A DNA stretch of 64,000 bases, taken from NCBI RefSeq assembly GCF_042676045.1, contig NZ_JBHTJV010000005.1, forward strand, positions 1 to 64,000, given 5' to 3'. Of the stretch, positions 53,939 through 61,881 are shown in pieces. The position numbers were made by a program, and so were the translations under genes. The number at the start of each line of letters is the position of its first letter. Within the stretch, counting starts at the first letter, position 1. The notes beneath the pieces were generated by a model, which had not been told where the DNA came from, ran no database searches, and saw only the letters and a program-made list of their open reading frames with translations. This DNA is from Pseudahrensia aquimaris (GTDB lineage Bacteria; Pseudomonadota; Alphaproteobacteria; Rhizobiales; Rhizobiaceae).

Positions 53939-54954
53939 TTGCTCCACCCCTTCACGCTTTCAAGATCGGCAAGATTGGGAAGGCCAAACACTGAACGGTC
54001 AGCCGCTTTTGGAGCTACGTCAGTGCGAATGGCCCAGCGCAATTTCGCCGACCGCGCACGCGGGTTGCGCTCGGCTTCTGCCTTGGAAGCAAGAACAGCA
54101 CCGCGCTTGTGTTGTTTAAACGTGAGGTCTTTTTCTGGGCCCATAGGCAGATGACGCGACCCACCCGAATTCTCAGCACGGTCTTGCAGAAAGCGTTTCA
54201 CCAAACGGTCTTCTAGTGAATGGAAGGTGACAACCACAAGCCGCCCACCGGGCTTCAAAATGCGCTCCGCCGCTAGCAGAGCATCGGCAAGTTCATCCAA
54301 CTCGCGGTTCACAAAAATCCGCAACGCCTGAAATGTCCGCGTGGCAGGATGCGTGCGCTGATCGTGTTTGCGGCCCAACACTTTTTCCACCAGCGAAGCC
54401 AGAACCAGTGTAGTCTCGAACGGTTTCTTTTCACGCTGCTCAACGATTTCAGCAGAAATCCGCGAGGCTTGGCGTTCATCGCCCAAAATTCCAATGATGC
54501 GCGTAAGGTCAGACCGCGCAGCGAAGTTCACCACATCGGCAGCGCTCACCCCGGCCTGCTCCATGCGCATATCGAGCGGCCCGTCTTTCTGAAAGGAAAA
54601 GCCACGTTCTGCTTGATCGATCTGCATGGAGGAAACGCCGATATCGGCAACCACACCGTCGACACTTTCAAACCCTTGGCCTTTCGCAATCGCGTCAAGC
54701 GCGGAAAAACGCCCCTGCTCCAGCATCAAACGCTCGCCGAACGCCTGCACCATAGACTGACCAGCCGCGATGGCATTGGGGTCGCGGTCGATTGCCAGAA
54801 CATCAAGTCCTTCAATCAGCATCGCACGGGTGTATCCACCAGCGCCAAACGTTGCATCAATGATCGTCTGGCCAGCTTCTGGAGCAAGCGCGTGCAGCAC
54901 TTCGTCCAGCATAACCGGGATATGGGGGCTGTTGACGTCCGACATGCTGTTCAT
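53935..54954 (-). CDS. rsmH: 16S rRNA (cytosine(1402)-N4)-methyltransferase RsmH
   Basis: A 339-residue SAM enzyme (MraW). Opening H-I-P-V-M-L-D-E-V-L, SAM motif D-A-T-F-G-A-G-G-Y-T-R, and V-V-T-F-H-S-L-E-D-R-L-V-K. Starts at 54954 or 54945; the longer open frame upstream has no family match. It methylates C1402 of 16S rRNA. Normally mraZ precedes it; here none does. Confidence 0.95.
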   Translation of the reverse strand: MNSMSDVNSPHIPVMLDEVLHALAPEAGQTIIDATFGAGGYTRAMLIEGLDVLAIDRDPNAIAAGQSMVQAFGERLMLEQGRFSALDAIAKGQGFESVDGVVADIGVSSMQIDQAERGFSFQKDGPLDMRMEQAGVSAADVVNFAARSDLTRIIGILGDERQASRISAEIVEQREKKPFETTLVLASLVEKVLGRKHDQRTHPATRTFQALRIFVNRELDELADALLAAERILKPGGRLVVVTFHSLEDRLVKRFLQDRAENSGGSRHLPMGPEKDLTFKQHKRGAVLASKAEAERNPRARSAKLRWAIRTDVAPKAADRSVFGLPNLADLESVKGWSK

Positions 54955-55199
54955 CCGGTTTTCAAAATCTCTCTGCGCCGAGCGCCATGCGCGGCTGATG
55001 GAGACCCCTGCCCATGCGCGTGCTCCCGCACCTGCCGAAGCGCAAGGTGCGGCAAATGCTTGTCGTCTCGCCAAGTCCGATACGCTCAAGGCCAAAACCG
55101 CCTATCCCCTTTTGCAAAGCCCAGCGCCAAGCGACGTGAATCACTTGCACCACAGGTTAAGGATATTTGAATCGATAGTGTTAAGGGTTCGTTTACATT
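54955..55199. other. Leader region upstream of rsmH, lacking mraZ
   Basis: About 245 bp between the rnpB terminator and rsmH. It holds a repeated GTTAAGG (55156 and 55180, 24 bp apart) and one GANTC (55169-55173), probably part of the promoter that drives the division cluster. No mraZ-like ORF or MraZ-box array is visible. Confidence 0.45.
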
Positions 55200-55224
55200 C
55201 CAAAAACGACGCCGAATTTCGGCG
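55200..55224 (-). terminator. Terminator of RNase P RNA
   Basis: On the minus strand CGCCGAA-A-TTCGGCG is followed by TCGTTTTTG, a rho-independent terminator 28 bases after the inferred rnpB 3' end. Confidence 0.75.
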
Positions 55225-55251
55225 CGCTTAATGGGGAGAAACAAACGGAAA

Positions 55252-55655
55252 AATGCCAGCCAGCCTGTAAGCCGGGTTCTGTGCCGGTTCAGCTTGCGCT
55301 TCCCCTTAGACAGCCATTCATCTGGGGGAAAAATTACTCTTCCCCTCGGTGCGACCAACCCGAACAGTCTCGCCTGGAAACCGGCTAGCCGTGGCTTTCG
55401 CCCGACACGCTGTTCCTATTCGGTCTTGCTCCCGGTGGGGTTTACCGTGCCGTGCCCGTTGCCGACCACGCGGTGGGCTCTTACCCCACCCTTTCACCCT
55501 TACCCCTTGGCCGAAGCCGAAGGGCGGTTTGCTTTCTGTTGCACTTTCCCTGGGGTCGCCCCCGCCGGGCGTTACCCGGCACCGTGTTTCCTTGGAGCCC
55601 GGACTTTCCTCTTGCTCGACAAGCGAGATCAAGCGACCGTCCAGCCAGCTGGCAA
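55252..55655 (-). ncRNA. rnpB: RNase P RNA (type A)
   Basis: The minus strand carries the conserved 5' core GAGGAAAGTCCGGGCTCC (55594-55611), the mid-molecule P4-proximal block AGGGTGAAAGGGTGGGGTAA (ending near 55500) and the 3' signature ACAGAACCCGGCTTA (55268-55282). Flanking GCCAGC and GCTGGC elements can pair as helix P1, which sets the ends to within a few bases. It is the catalytic RNA that trims tRNA 5' leaders. It lies between a lytic transglycosylase gene and rsmH, and a terminator follows. The open reading frames over it are artefacts. Confidence 0.95.
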
Positions 55656-55707
55656 CAAGGATGTGGCTGTTTTGCGCAGCCCCGTCAAATAAACAAAAAG
55701 AGCGGGT

Positions 55708-56622
55708 CTAAACGCCCTGCGCCATGAGGCGGCGAATGCGCTTGCAATAGCGGCGGCTGATAGGGTTCATACGCTTTGCGCCGTGACCTGCATTGTATTT
55801 CAAAATCACATTGCAAAGCTGGCCGCCGCCCAAACGGTGCGCCTTGGCGAGGTATTTCATGCCAAAACGGATGTTCGTGTCAGGATTGTAGAGTTTCCGA
55901 AGCGGCCCCTTGTAGCCCATATATCGGGCGGTCGCGGGCATCAATTGCATCAACCCGATTTCGCCGGCCGCACCTTTGGCTTTTGAGCGAAAACTTGATT
56001 CCACATGTACCACCGCCAAGGCCAACTTTACCGGAACGCCCGCAGCCTTCGCGTGTTTGCGGATCAAAGGTTCGTAACGCGCCCGACGGGTTGCGTATTT
56101 CTTTCCGTGGCGGCGCGTCAGCGATGCAACACGTTGCGTGCTTTTGCGCACTGGGCCAACCAATTCTGCATCAGAAGGCCTATCTGCACGAACCGTTGGA
56201 CTTGTAGCTACCGGCGCAAAACCGGACTGTGGATCTAGTGAAGCGATAACCACGGATTTTTGTGTGGGGCTCTCACCGGGCACGGAAAATGGGCGGTTAG
56301 CAATTTCAGCAACCGCAGTATCTGCGGCACGTGCTTTGGGCAAAGGAACAGTGAGTGGCAGTGCGACAGTCGCCGGCGGCGCATTTTCGCCGGGTATCGC
56401 CTGAATGTTAGTGGCAGCTTCAGGAGCGGTTGCAGAGGATGTTGAAGATGGGGCTGAGGGATTAGCCGATGCAATCTGCTCAACACCACCGTTTGCAGGT
56501 TGCAATGCGGGAGCGGTCAACTTTATCGGCTGGAACTGCCCCGTAGCGGCATTCTGGCACCCGGCCAACACAGCAAGTGCGAACAAACAGTACGCCTTCG
56601 CAATGATACAAAATCTGCTCAA
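55708..56622 (-). CDS. Lytic transglycosylase SLT-domain lipoprotein
   Basis: A 304-residue lipoprotein; the lipobox L-A-G-C gives Cys22. A ~130-residue low-complexity Pro/Ala/Ser linker leads to an SLT domain at ~185-300. The catalytic glutamate is in V-V-H-V-E-S-S-F, and G-E-I-G-L-M-Q-L-M-P-A-T and L-K-Y-N-A-G-H-G-A-K also fit. It cleaves glycan strands to 1,6-anhydro ends. The next upstream gene encodes a shorter relative with a nearly identical SLT domain. Confidence 0.9.
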   Translation of the reverse strand: MSRFCIIAKAYCLFALAVLAGCQNAATGQFQPIKLTAPALQPANGGVEQIASANPSAPSSTSSATAPEAATNIQAIPGENAPPATVALPLTVPLPKARAADTAVAEIANRPFSVPGESPTQKSVVIASLDPQSGFAPVATSPTVRADRPSDAELVGPVRKSTQRVASLTRRHGKKYATRRARYEPLIRKHAKAAGVPVKLALAVVHVESSFRSKAKGAAGEIGLMQLMPATARYMGYKGPLRKLYNPDTNIRFGMKYLAKAHRLGGGQLCNVILKYNAGHGAKRMNPISRRYCKRIRRLMAQGV

Positions 56623-56826
56623 AACTCAATCTCGTGATAAAAACGCTCGTTTGTCGCAGCATCGCTACGACACCGAACAAAATTGCCCTGAAGGCTTCAT
56701 GCTTAACAGAAACCTAACAGAAATAAACTTCCCCTGCCAGACAGCGTTAATGCGGCCACTTTGTGACGGCCTGACCACAATTCACAGCCGCTGAAAAGTC
56801 TTTGTCCGAAAAAGCGCTGCGGTACG

Positions 56827-56860
56827 AAAAAGGGCCACCTGGAACGCCAGATGACCCTTT
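56827..56860 (-). terminator. Terminator after the second SLT gene
   Basis: On the minus strand AAAGGGTCATCTGG pairs with CCAGGTGGCCCTTT (G-U pairs included), loop CGTT, then TTTTCG. It closes the 56884-57483 gene, 24 bases after its stop, and separates it from the downstream SLT gene. The rest of the gap to 56623 has no gene; TTAACAGAAACCTAA at 56703-56717 is one mismatch from a CtrA box. Confidence 0.75.
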
Positions 56861-56883
56861 CAAAAACTACCGAGCGTTAGACT

Positions 56884-57483
56884 TTAGCCGCGGCCCGTGA
56901 TCCTGCGAACCCGTTTGCAATACTTACGGCTAATCGGGTTCATACGCTTAGCGCCATGTCCGGCGTTGTATTTCAACACAGCACCACAATAGGAACCACC
57001 GCCAAGGCGGTAAGCTTTACCCAGATACTTCATACCGTAATGTAGGTTCAGGCCCGGATTGTAGAGCTTTCTCAGCGGCCCCTTGTAACCAATCATCCGT
57101 GCAGTTGCGGGCATGAGTTGCATCATACCAATCTCACCAGCAGCGCCACGCGCCTTGGGATTGTAAGCTGATTCGACATGAACAACGGCCATAGCGAGGC
57201 GAACAGGAACACCGTGACGCTTGGCGTGCTTGGCGATCAACTTGCGATAAGCTGCTTTGCGTTTGGAAAAAGACCCCTTCACGATACGGCCTTCGGGGCG
57301 TGCTTTGGCGACTTTGCGAGACTTTTTACGCGCTTTCTTTCGCGTTACCTTTTTGGCGCTCTTAATCTTTTTCTTAGAAAGTGCTTGGCCATTGTAAGTG
57401 CTGCTGGCGCTTTGAGTGGTTTTACAACCTGTCAAAAAAGCAGGCAGAGCCAATAGGCCCAGTATCAACGCAAATTGTTTCAT
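56884..57483 (-). CDS. Short lytic transglycosylase SLT-domain lipoprotein
   Basis: A 199-residue lipoprotein; lipobox L-T-G-C gives Cys20. A very basic linker (K-K-I-K-S-A-K-K-V-T-R-K-K-A-R-K-K-S-R-K) precedes the SLT domain (~85-195) with V-V-H-V-E-S-A-Y and G-E-I-G-M-M-Q-L-M-P-A-T. The domain is closely related to that of the downstream gene, so the pair looks like a tandem duplication whose linkers diverged: one Pro/Ala-rich, one basic. The basic linker could bind teichoic-like or nucleic polyanions or LPS, but this is a guess. Confidence 0.88.
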   Translation of the reverse strand: MKQFALILGLLALPAFLTGCKTTQSASSTYNGQALSKKKIKSAKKVTRKKARKKSRKVAKARPEGRIVKGSFSKRKAAYRKLIAKHAKRHGVPVRLAMAVVHVESAYNPKARGAAGEIGMMQLMPATARMIGYKGPLRKLYNPGLNLHYGMKYLGKAYRLGGGSYCGAVLKYNAGHGAKRMNPISRKYCKRVRRITGRG

Positions 57484-57645
57484 AATCTTAAGTCTCCGCC
57501 CACAATGCTTAACGCTGGTTAACCATAATGGGTTACTGAAATACTAATCGCATCCGAGCGTGTCCTAGGCTGAGGGTGGTTTGAGTGCAAGATAAGCCTA
57601 ATCAGACTTTGTAACAGTGATGCAACAATATCACGGGCATAGTGC

Positions 57646-58422
57646 TCATACACCAGCATCTTCAAGGCTTTTAAGGAGCTTATGCAACGTGTCTATGGTG
57701 GAATAGTCTGCAACCCCATCGACTTTCTGTGGCCGAAAATGGCGCTGAAATGCGGCAACAACCGTCTCAGTTCGTTCGTCAAACTGCCCAGAAATCTCGA
57801 TTCCGTAGCCGTAAAGCGCCAACAGTGTTTGAAGCGCTTCGACCGGCTCGCCCACATCGCCGCGCTGGAAAAAGCTGCCAGTCGCCAGCGCGGTTGGCTC
57901 AATCCAGTGGCCAATTCCATTGTTCGCCAACCAAGCCCAATCGAAGTTTTCGCCCGGATCTAGCTTGCGCCCTGGCGCAACATCGGAATGGCCCAAGACG
58001 TTTTGCGGCACGATACGATGGCGGGCTACGACCTCTTTCGACAGCGCCAGCACCGCATCCATCTGCGCTTGAGGAAAGTCCGGCAGTGCCACACCCTCGC
58101 CTACAGAATGTCCGGCATTGGCAATCTCCACCCCAATGGAGCGCGAATTAATGTCCGTATCACCATGCCACGAACTCACACCAGCATGATGCGCCCGCGC
58201 CTCTTCTGGCAACAGCTGAACAGTGCGGCCGTCTTCAAAAACAAAATAGTGGCACGAAACGCCGCTCTCTTCACAACACAACCAATCCAGAGCGCCCTGA
58301 GCAGAATCCATCCCGGTATAGTGAAGCAGCAGAATATCAGGCGCAGCGTTGTCACGCCGAACGCCGAAATTAACAGCGGGGCAAACCTCATTCACACACT
58401 TTGACTGCGCCTTGAAACTCAC
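57646..58422 (-). CDS. AmpD-type N-acetylmuramoyl-L-alanine amidase with peptidoglycan-binding domain
   Basis: A 258-residue amidase_2 enzyme. Zinc ligands fit His34 (L-L-H-Y-T), His145 (G-H-S-D) and Asp155 (G-R-K-L-D-P-G). A peptidoglycan_1-like domain occupies ~180-250 (V-E-A-L-Q-T-L-L, F-D-E-R-T-E-T-V-V-A-A-F-Q). It removes the stem peptide from muropeptides. There is no signal peptide, so it is probably a cytoplasmic recycling enzyme like AmpD. ATGA overlap with the djlA-like gene. Confidence 0.92.
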   Translation of the reverse strand: MSFKAQSKCVNEVCPAVNFGVRRDNAAPDILLLHYTGMDSAQGALDWLCCEESGVSCHYFVFEDGRTVQLLPEEARAHHAGVSSWHGDTDINSRSIGVEIANAGHSVGEGVALPDFPQAQMDAVLALSKEVVARHRIVPQNVLGHSDVAPGRKLDPGENFDWAWLANNGIGHWIEPTALATGSFFQRGDVGEPVEALQTLLALYGYGIEISGQFDERTETVVAAFQRHFRPQKVDGVADYSTIDTLHKLLKSLEDAGV

Positions 58423-59156
58423 CGCCCGGCAACAGCCACAGCTTGAACCGGCCTGTGTAAGGGCTCAATCGCCTCCCAAGCCGCATTAATTGCCGCCAAG
58501 CGCTCGTTTGCCAGCACAACAAATTCCGGTGGGACACCACGCGCGATTAGGCGATCAGGATGGTTATCACGAACTTTAGCGCGATACTGCGCTTTAAGGC
58601 GCTCATAGTCCCAATCCGATTCAGCTTCCAAAACGCGATAGGAGTCAGCGTCACAATCTCCCAGATGCCGGGCCTTTATGCGCCCAAAGGCCAGTTCATC
58701 GAATCCGAACAGCACGGCAAGGTCTTCGAGAAACAGCAATTCGTTTTCATGGATGACATTGTCAGCCTTGGCGATGTGAAACAGCGCGTCCAGCACATCG
58801 GTCAACACATCTTCGTCTGCCGGATCATCACCGGGAAACAGCGAGCGCACCTGTTGTCCGTATGCCGTGTAACCAGCAACGTCGCCTTTTGCCAAATTGT
58901 AAAGCCGCGAAACGTGGTTCATTTCTTCAGGCGGCACGGCGAAAATTTCTTGAAATGCCTTGACTTCTTCTTCGGTAACAACACCATCAGCCTTAGCCAT
59001 TTTGGCTGAAAGCGCGATGATTGCTACCGAAAAAGCCACCCTCTTGCGCGTGGAGGCATCGCCACCAAAAACCGTACGGATGCTTTCCACCACGGATGAA
59101 AAGGCGTCAGTGGCGGCTTCCTGCAGGAAGCGCCCGATATCGGACCAAATCGACAT
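58419..59156 (-). CDS. DjlA-like co-chaperone (TerB and J domains)
   Basis: A 245-residue protein. A TerB-like helical domain (~45-165, with K-M-A-K-A-D-G-V-V-T and H-I-A-K-A-D-N-V-I-H) is followed by a C-terminal J domain (~175-235) with the H-P-D tripeptide in N-H-P-D-R-L. DjlA stimulates DnaK; here it lacks the membrane anchor of the enterobacterial form. It precedes the amidase with an ATGA overlap, a common Hyphomicrobiales arrangement. Confidence 0.9.
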   Translation of the reverse strand: MSIWSDIGRFLQEAATDAFSSVVESIRTVFGGDASTRKRVAFSVAIIALSAKMAKADGVVTEEEVKAFQEIFAVPPEEMNHVSRLYNLAKGDVAGYTAYGQQVRSLFPGDDPADEDVLTDVLDALFHIAKADNVIHENELLFLEDLAVLFGFDELAFGRIKARHLGDCDADSYRVLEAESDWDYERLKAQYRAKVRDNHPDRLIARGVPPEFVVLANERLAAINAAWEAIEPLHRPVQAVAVAGR

Positions 59157-59266
59157 ACACCAGCTTATACGCCCGAACAGCCGCCTTGGCGAGCTACGTT
59201 TTTATCACCCGTCAAAAATAAAAATCCGTGGTAGCGTTCAGTATAGCGCTTAGATAACTTGCCCTA

Positions 59267-60160
59267 ATGGAAAAAGCCCAGTCTACCTCTCCCTATAGCG
59301 AAGAAACGATTGGACTGTTTTTCGGTCTGATCGGCGTATTGATTTTTTCTGGAACACTTCCCGCAACACGCGTGGCGGTCGCCTTTTTTGACCCGTGGTT
59401 CCTAACCTTTGGTCGCGCGGGCATGGCGAGCGCCGCTGCCGCGTTCACGCTTGTCATTCTAAAACGCAATTTTCCGCGCAAACACATTTGGACTTTGCTC
59501 ATCATCGGGTTGTTTCTCGTCTTCGGATTTCCTGGCGCGATGGGCTTGGCAATGCTCACCGTGCCTTCTGCCCACGGTGGTGTGGTGCTCGGCATCTTAC
59601 CCCTCGCTACCGCAATTTTCGCAAGCCTGCTGGCTGGTGAACGCCTCAGCCTGCTTTTCTGGCTATGCGGGATCTCCGGCGCAATCGTCATCATTGCCTT
59701 CGCATTGCGCGACGGCGCTTGGGGCTTTGAGGTTGGCGACGCATGGCTTGCTGTCGGCTGTGTTTGCGCAGCGGCAGGTTATGTCATGTCCGGCAAGCTG
59801 ACGAGATTTATGGCAGGATGGGAAGTAATCTGTTGGGCGCTCATCATCACTGCGCCACTTTCCATCGTCGGGTCATTTCTATTCTGGGACAACGCCTACA
59901 CTGCACCACCGATGCCGCAGGCAACGGCATTCTTATATGTCGGCCTCGGCTCAATGTTCCTTGGTTTCTTCGCCTGGAACAAAGGGCTGCAAATGGGCGG
60001 CATGTCCCGCGTCGGCCAATTGCAATTGCTGCAAACATTTTTCACGCTGGCCGTAGCCGCTGTCGTGCTGGGCGAAAGCGTGACATTCGAAACCGTGCTT
60101 TTTGCCACCGCCGTCGTTGCCATCGTTTTACTCGGTCGCAAGGCTAAGGTGACACGGTGA
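59267..60160 (+). CDS. EamA-family DMT-type exporter
   Basis: A 297-residue membrane protein with about ten hydrophobic helices in two EamA halves (G-L-I-G-V-L-I-F-S-G-T-L-P-A-T and A-V-G-C-V-C-A-A-A-G-Y-V). Such drug/metabolite transporters export amino acids or other small solutes; no substrate can be assigned. Four bases overlap the methyltransferase gene (GTGA). Confidence 0.88.
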   Translation: MEKAQSTSPYSEETIGLFFGLIGVLIFSGTLPATRVAVAFFDPWFLTFGRAGMASAAAAFTLVILKRNFPRKHIWTLLIIGLFLVFGFPGAMGLAMLTVPSAHGGVVLGILPLATAIFASLLAGERLSLLFWLCGISGAIVIIAFALRDGAWGFEVGDAWLAVGCVCAAAGYVMSGKLTRFMAGWEVICWALIITAPLSIVGSFLFWDNAYTAPPMPQATAFLYVGLGSMFLGFFAWNKGLQMGGMSRVGQLQLLQTFFTLAVAAVVLGESVTFETVLFATAVVAIVLLGRKAKVTR

Positions 60161-60792
60161 GCAGCAAAAAGAACAGCCACGATCATGGCATCGACAAATA
60201 TCACGATCTACCAGATGACACGGATGCTCTCGCCCGTGTCTATGCCGATTGGGCCAATGCGTACGACCACGACAACGACCACAAACTCGGAACAGTCTCG
60301 CAGCCGAATGCAGCAGCCATGCTTGCCCGCCACGTGGAAGACCGAAAGAGTACTATTCTCGATGTCGGCTGCGGCACTGGCTTAGTTGGCCACCACCTCG
60401 CGAAACACGGCTTCACCACATTCGACGGCGCAGACCTCTCGGCAGAAATGCTCGCCCATGCCAGGACGCGCGGCTATCGCACACTTTTTACCGCCGATGC
60501 CGCCAAGGGATTAGACATTGAAGACGCAACCTACGACGCAACCCTGTGCGTTGGCGTCTTCACCCACGGCCATTTGGGTGCAGAGAGTTTCAAGGAATTG
60601 CTGCGACTTACCAGACCAGACGGGATCATCGTCTTCACCGTCAACGAAGGCGTTTGGGAAACGGGCGGCTTCGACCGCGAAGTCACGCGCCTCTCGGAAG
60701 AGGGCGCGTGGAGCCTGCTCGAACAAAGTCACCTCGATTATATGATCAAAGAGGGCGTTCGTGCGTGGTATGTTGCAGCACGAAAGACTTAG
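60157..60792 (+). CDS. Class I SAM-dependent methyltransferase
   Basis: A 211-residue enzyme with the SAM motif L-D-V-G-C-G-T-G-L-V-G (~67-77) and post-motif D-G-A-D-L-S-A-E-M-L. The N-terminal segment Y-A-D-W-A-N-A-Y-D-H-D is the Williams-Beuren/UbiE-like type. It begins with GTG overlapping the exporter stop, so the two are co-translated. Substrate unknown. Confidence 0.85.
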   Translation: MSSKKNSHDHGIDKYHDLPDDTDALARVYADWANAYDHDNDHKLGTVSQPNAAAMLARHVEDRKSTILDVGCGTGLVGHHLAKHGFTTFDGADLSAEMLAHARTRGYRTLFTADAAKGLDIEDATYDATLCVGVFTHGHLGAESFKELLRLTRPDGIIVFTVNEGVWETGGFDREVTRLSEEGAWSLLEQSHLDYMIKEGVRAWYVAARKT

Positions 60793-60796
60793 ACCT

Positions 60797-61777
60797 CTAC
60801 TGGTGCCCCATCGGTGCCCGCGGATTGTAGGGCGCTTCCAGCCGCTTGCACTCGGCAGAAGACAGTTTCAAATCGACAGCGGCAATCGCCTCTTCCATCT
60901 GATGCAGCTTTGTTGATCCAATGATCGGTGACGTCACCGTTTGGTTTTGCAGTACCCAAGCATAAGCAATCTGCGCAGGGCTAACGCTTCGAGCGGCTGC
61001 GATTTTCTGGATGCGGTCGAGAATGGCATAGTCCTGTTTGCTGCCAAAAAGCCCTGCATTTTTATCCGTTTTTGCCCGATTGGTCCCCTCGCCGCCTTGC
61101 GGTTTGTTGCCAGCCAGAAATCCCCGCGCAATCGGGCTCCACGGCACCATCGCAACACCTTCGGCTGCAAGATACGGCATCATTTCGCGCTCTTCTTCGC
61201 GATAGGCCAGATTGTAGAGGTTCTGCATAGCCACAAACGGCACCATACCGTTGGCTTTCTGCATTTCTCGCAGCCGCGCAAACTGCCAAGCCCACATCGA
61301 GGATGCTGCCGGATAAATCACCTTCCCCGCCTTTACCACATGATCAAGCGCCTCCAGCATTTCCTCTTCCGGCGTCAGCGGATCGAGGCGGTGAACGTAG
61401 AGGAGATCGACATGATCCATTTGCAGCCGCTTTAGCGAACCATCAACCGACTCGATGATGTGCTTGCGCGACAGACCTCGTTTGTTCGGCCCCTCGCCCA
61501 TAACGAGCCCAACCTTCGTCGCCACAACGATCTCGTCGCGCCGCGCATACTTTTTCAGCATCCGCCCCGTGATCTCTTCGCTCTCGCCGTAATTGTAGTG
61601 ATCTGCCGTGTCGTAGAAATTGATCCCGCTTTCCACAGCCAGCTTGAAGAACGGCTCACTGTCCGCCTCAGGAATAACCCAAGGATGGGTGGGTCCACCG
61701 GGCGTTCCAAACGACATGCAGCCCAGACACAGTTTTGAAACAGTGACGCCCGTTTTCCCCAATTGTGTGAATTCCAT
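60797..61777 (-). CDS. Aldo/keto reductase
   Basis: A 326-residue TIM-barrel oxidoreductase. Catalytic-type residues are in F-Y-D-T-A-D-H-Y-N-Y-G-E-S (Asp, Tyr), V-A-T-K-V-G (Lys) and L-L-Y-V-H-R-L-D-P (His region). It reduces aldehydes or ketones with NADPH. GGAGGA lies before the ATG. Convergent with the methyltransferase gene, divergent from the hydantoinase gene. Physiological substrate unknown. Confidence 0.92.
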   Translation of the reverse strand: MEFTQLGKTGVTVSKLCLGCMSFGTPGGPTHPWVIPEADSEPFFKLAVESGINFYDTADHYNYGESEEITGRMLKKYARRDEIVVATKVGLVMGEGPNKRGLSRKHIIESVDGSLKRLQMDHVDLLYVHRLDPLTPEEEMLEALDHVVKAGKVIYPAASSMWAWQFARLREMQKANGMVPFVAMQNLYNLAYREEEREMMPYLAAEGVAMVPWSPIARGFLAGNKPQGGEGTNRAKTDKNAGLFGSKQDYAILDRIQKIAAARSVSPAQIAYAWVLQNQTVTSPIIGSTKLHQMEEAIAAVDLKLSSAECKRLEAPYNPRAPMGHQ

Positions 61778-61881
61778 GTCGGTATTCCTCCCCAGATGCG
61801 GCTGATTATAAAACCAAGGTAGCGCGATAAAACGCGCTATCGTATGCCAATGGCAATAGAAGATTATCGCGGGAGCGCTTC

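Noticed and set aside
54955..55095. N-terminal extension of RsmH to 386 residues
   Set aside because: The Ala/Arg-rich extension matches no RsmH, and the conserved opening H-I-P-V-M-L follows the later ATGs directly.
55231..55711. Plus- and minus-strand open frames of 90-150 codons over the rnpB region
   Set aside because: The DNA is explained by conserved RNase P RNA blocks; the frames have no homology-like features.
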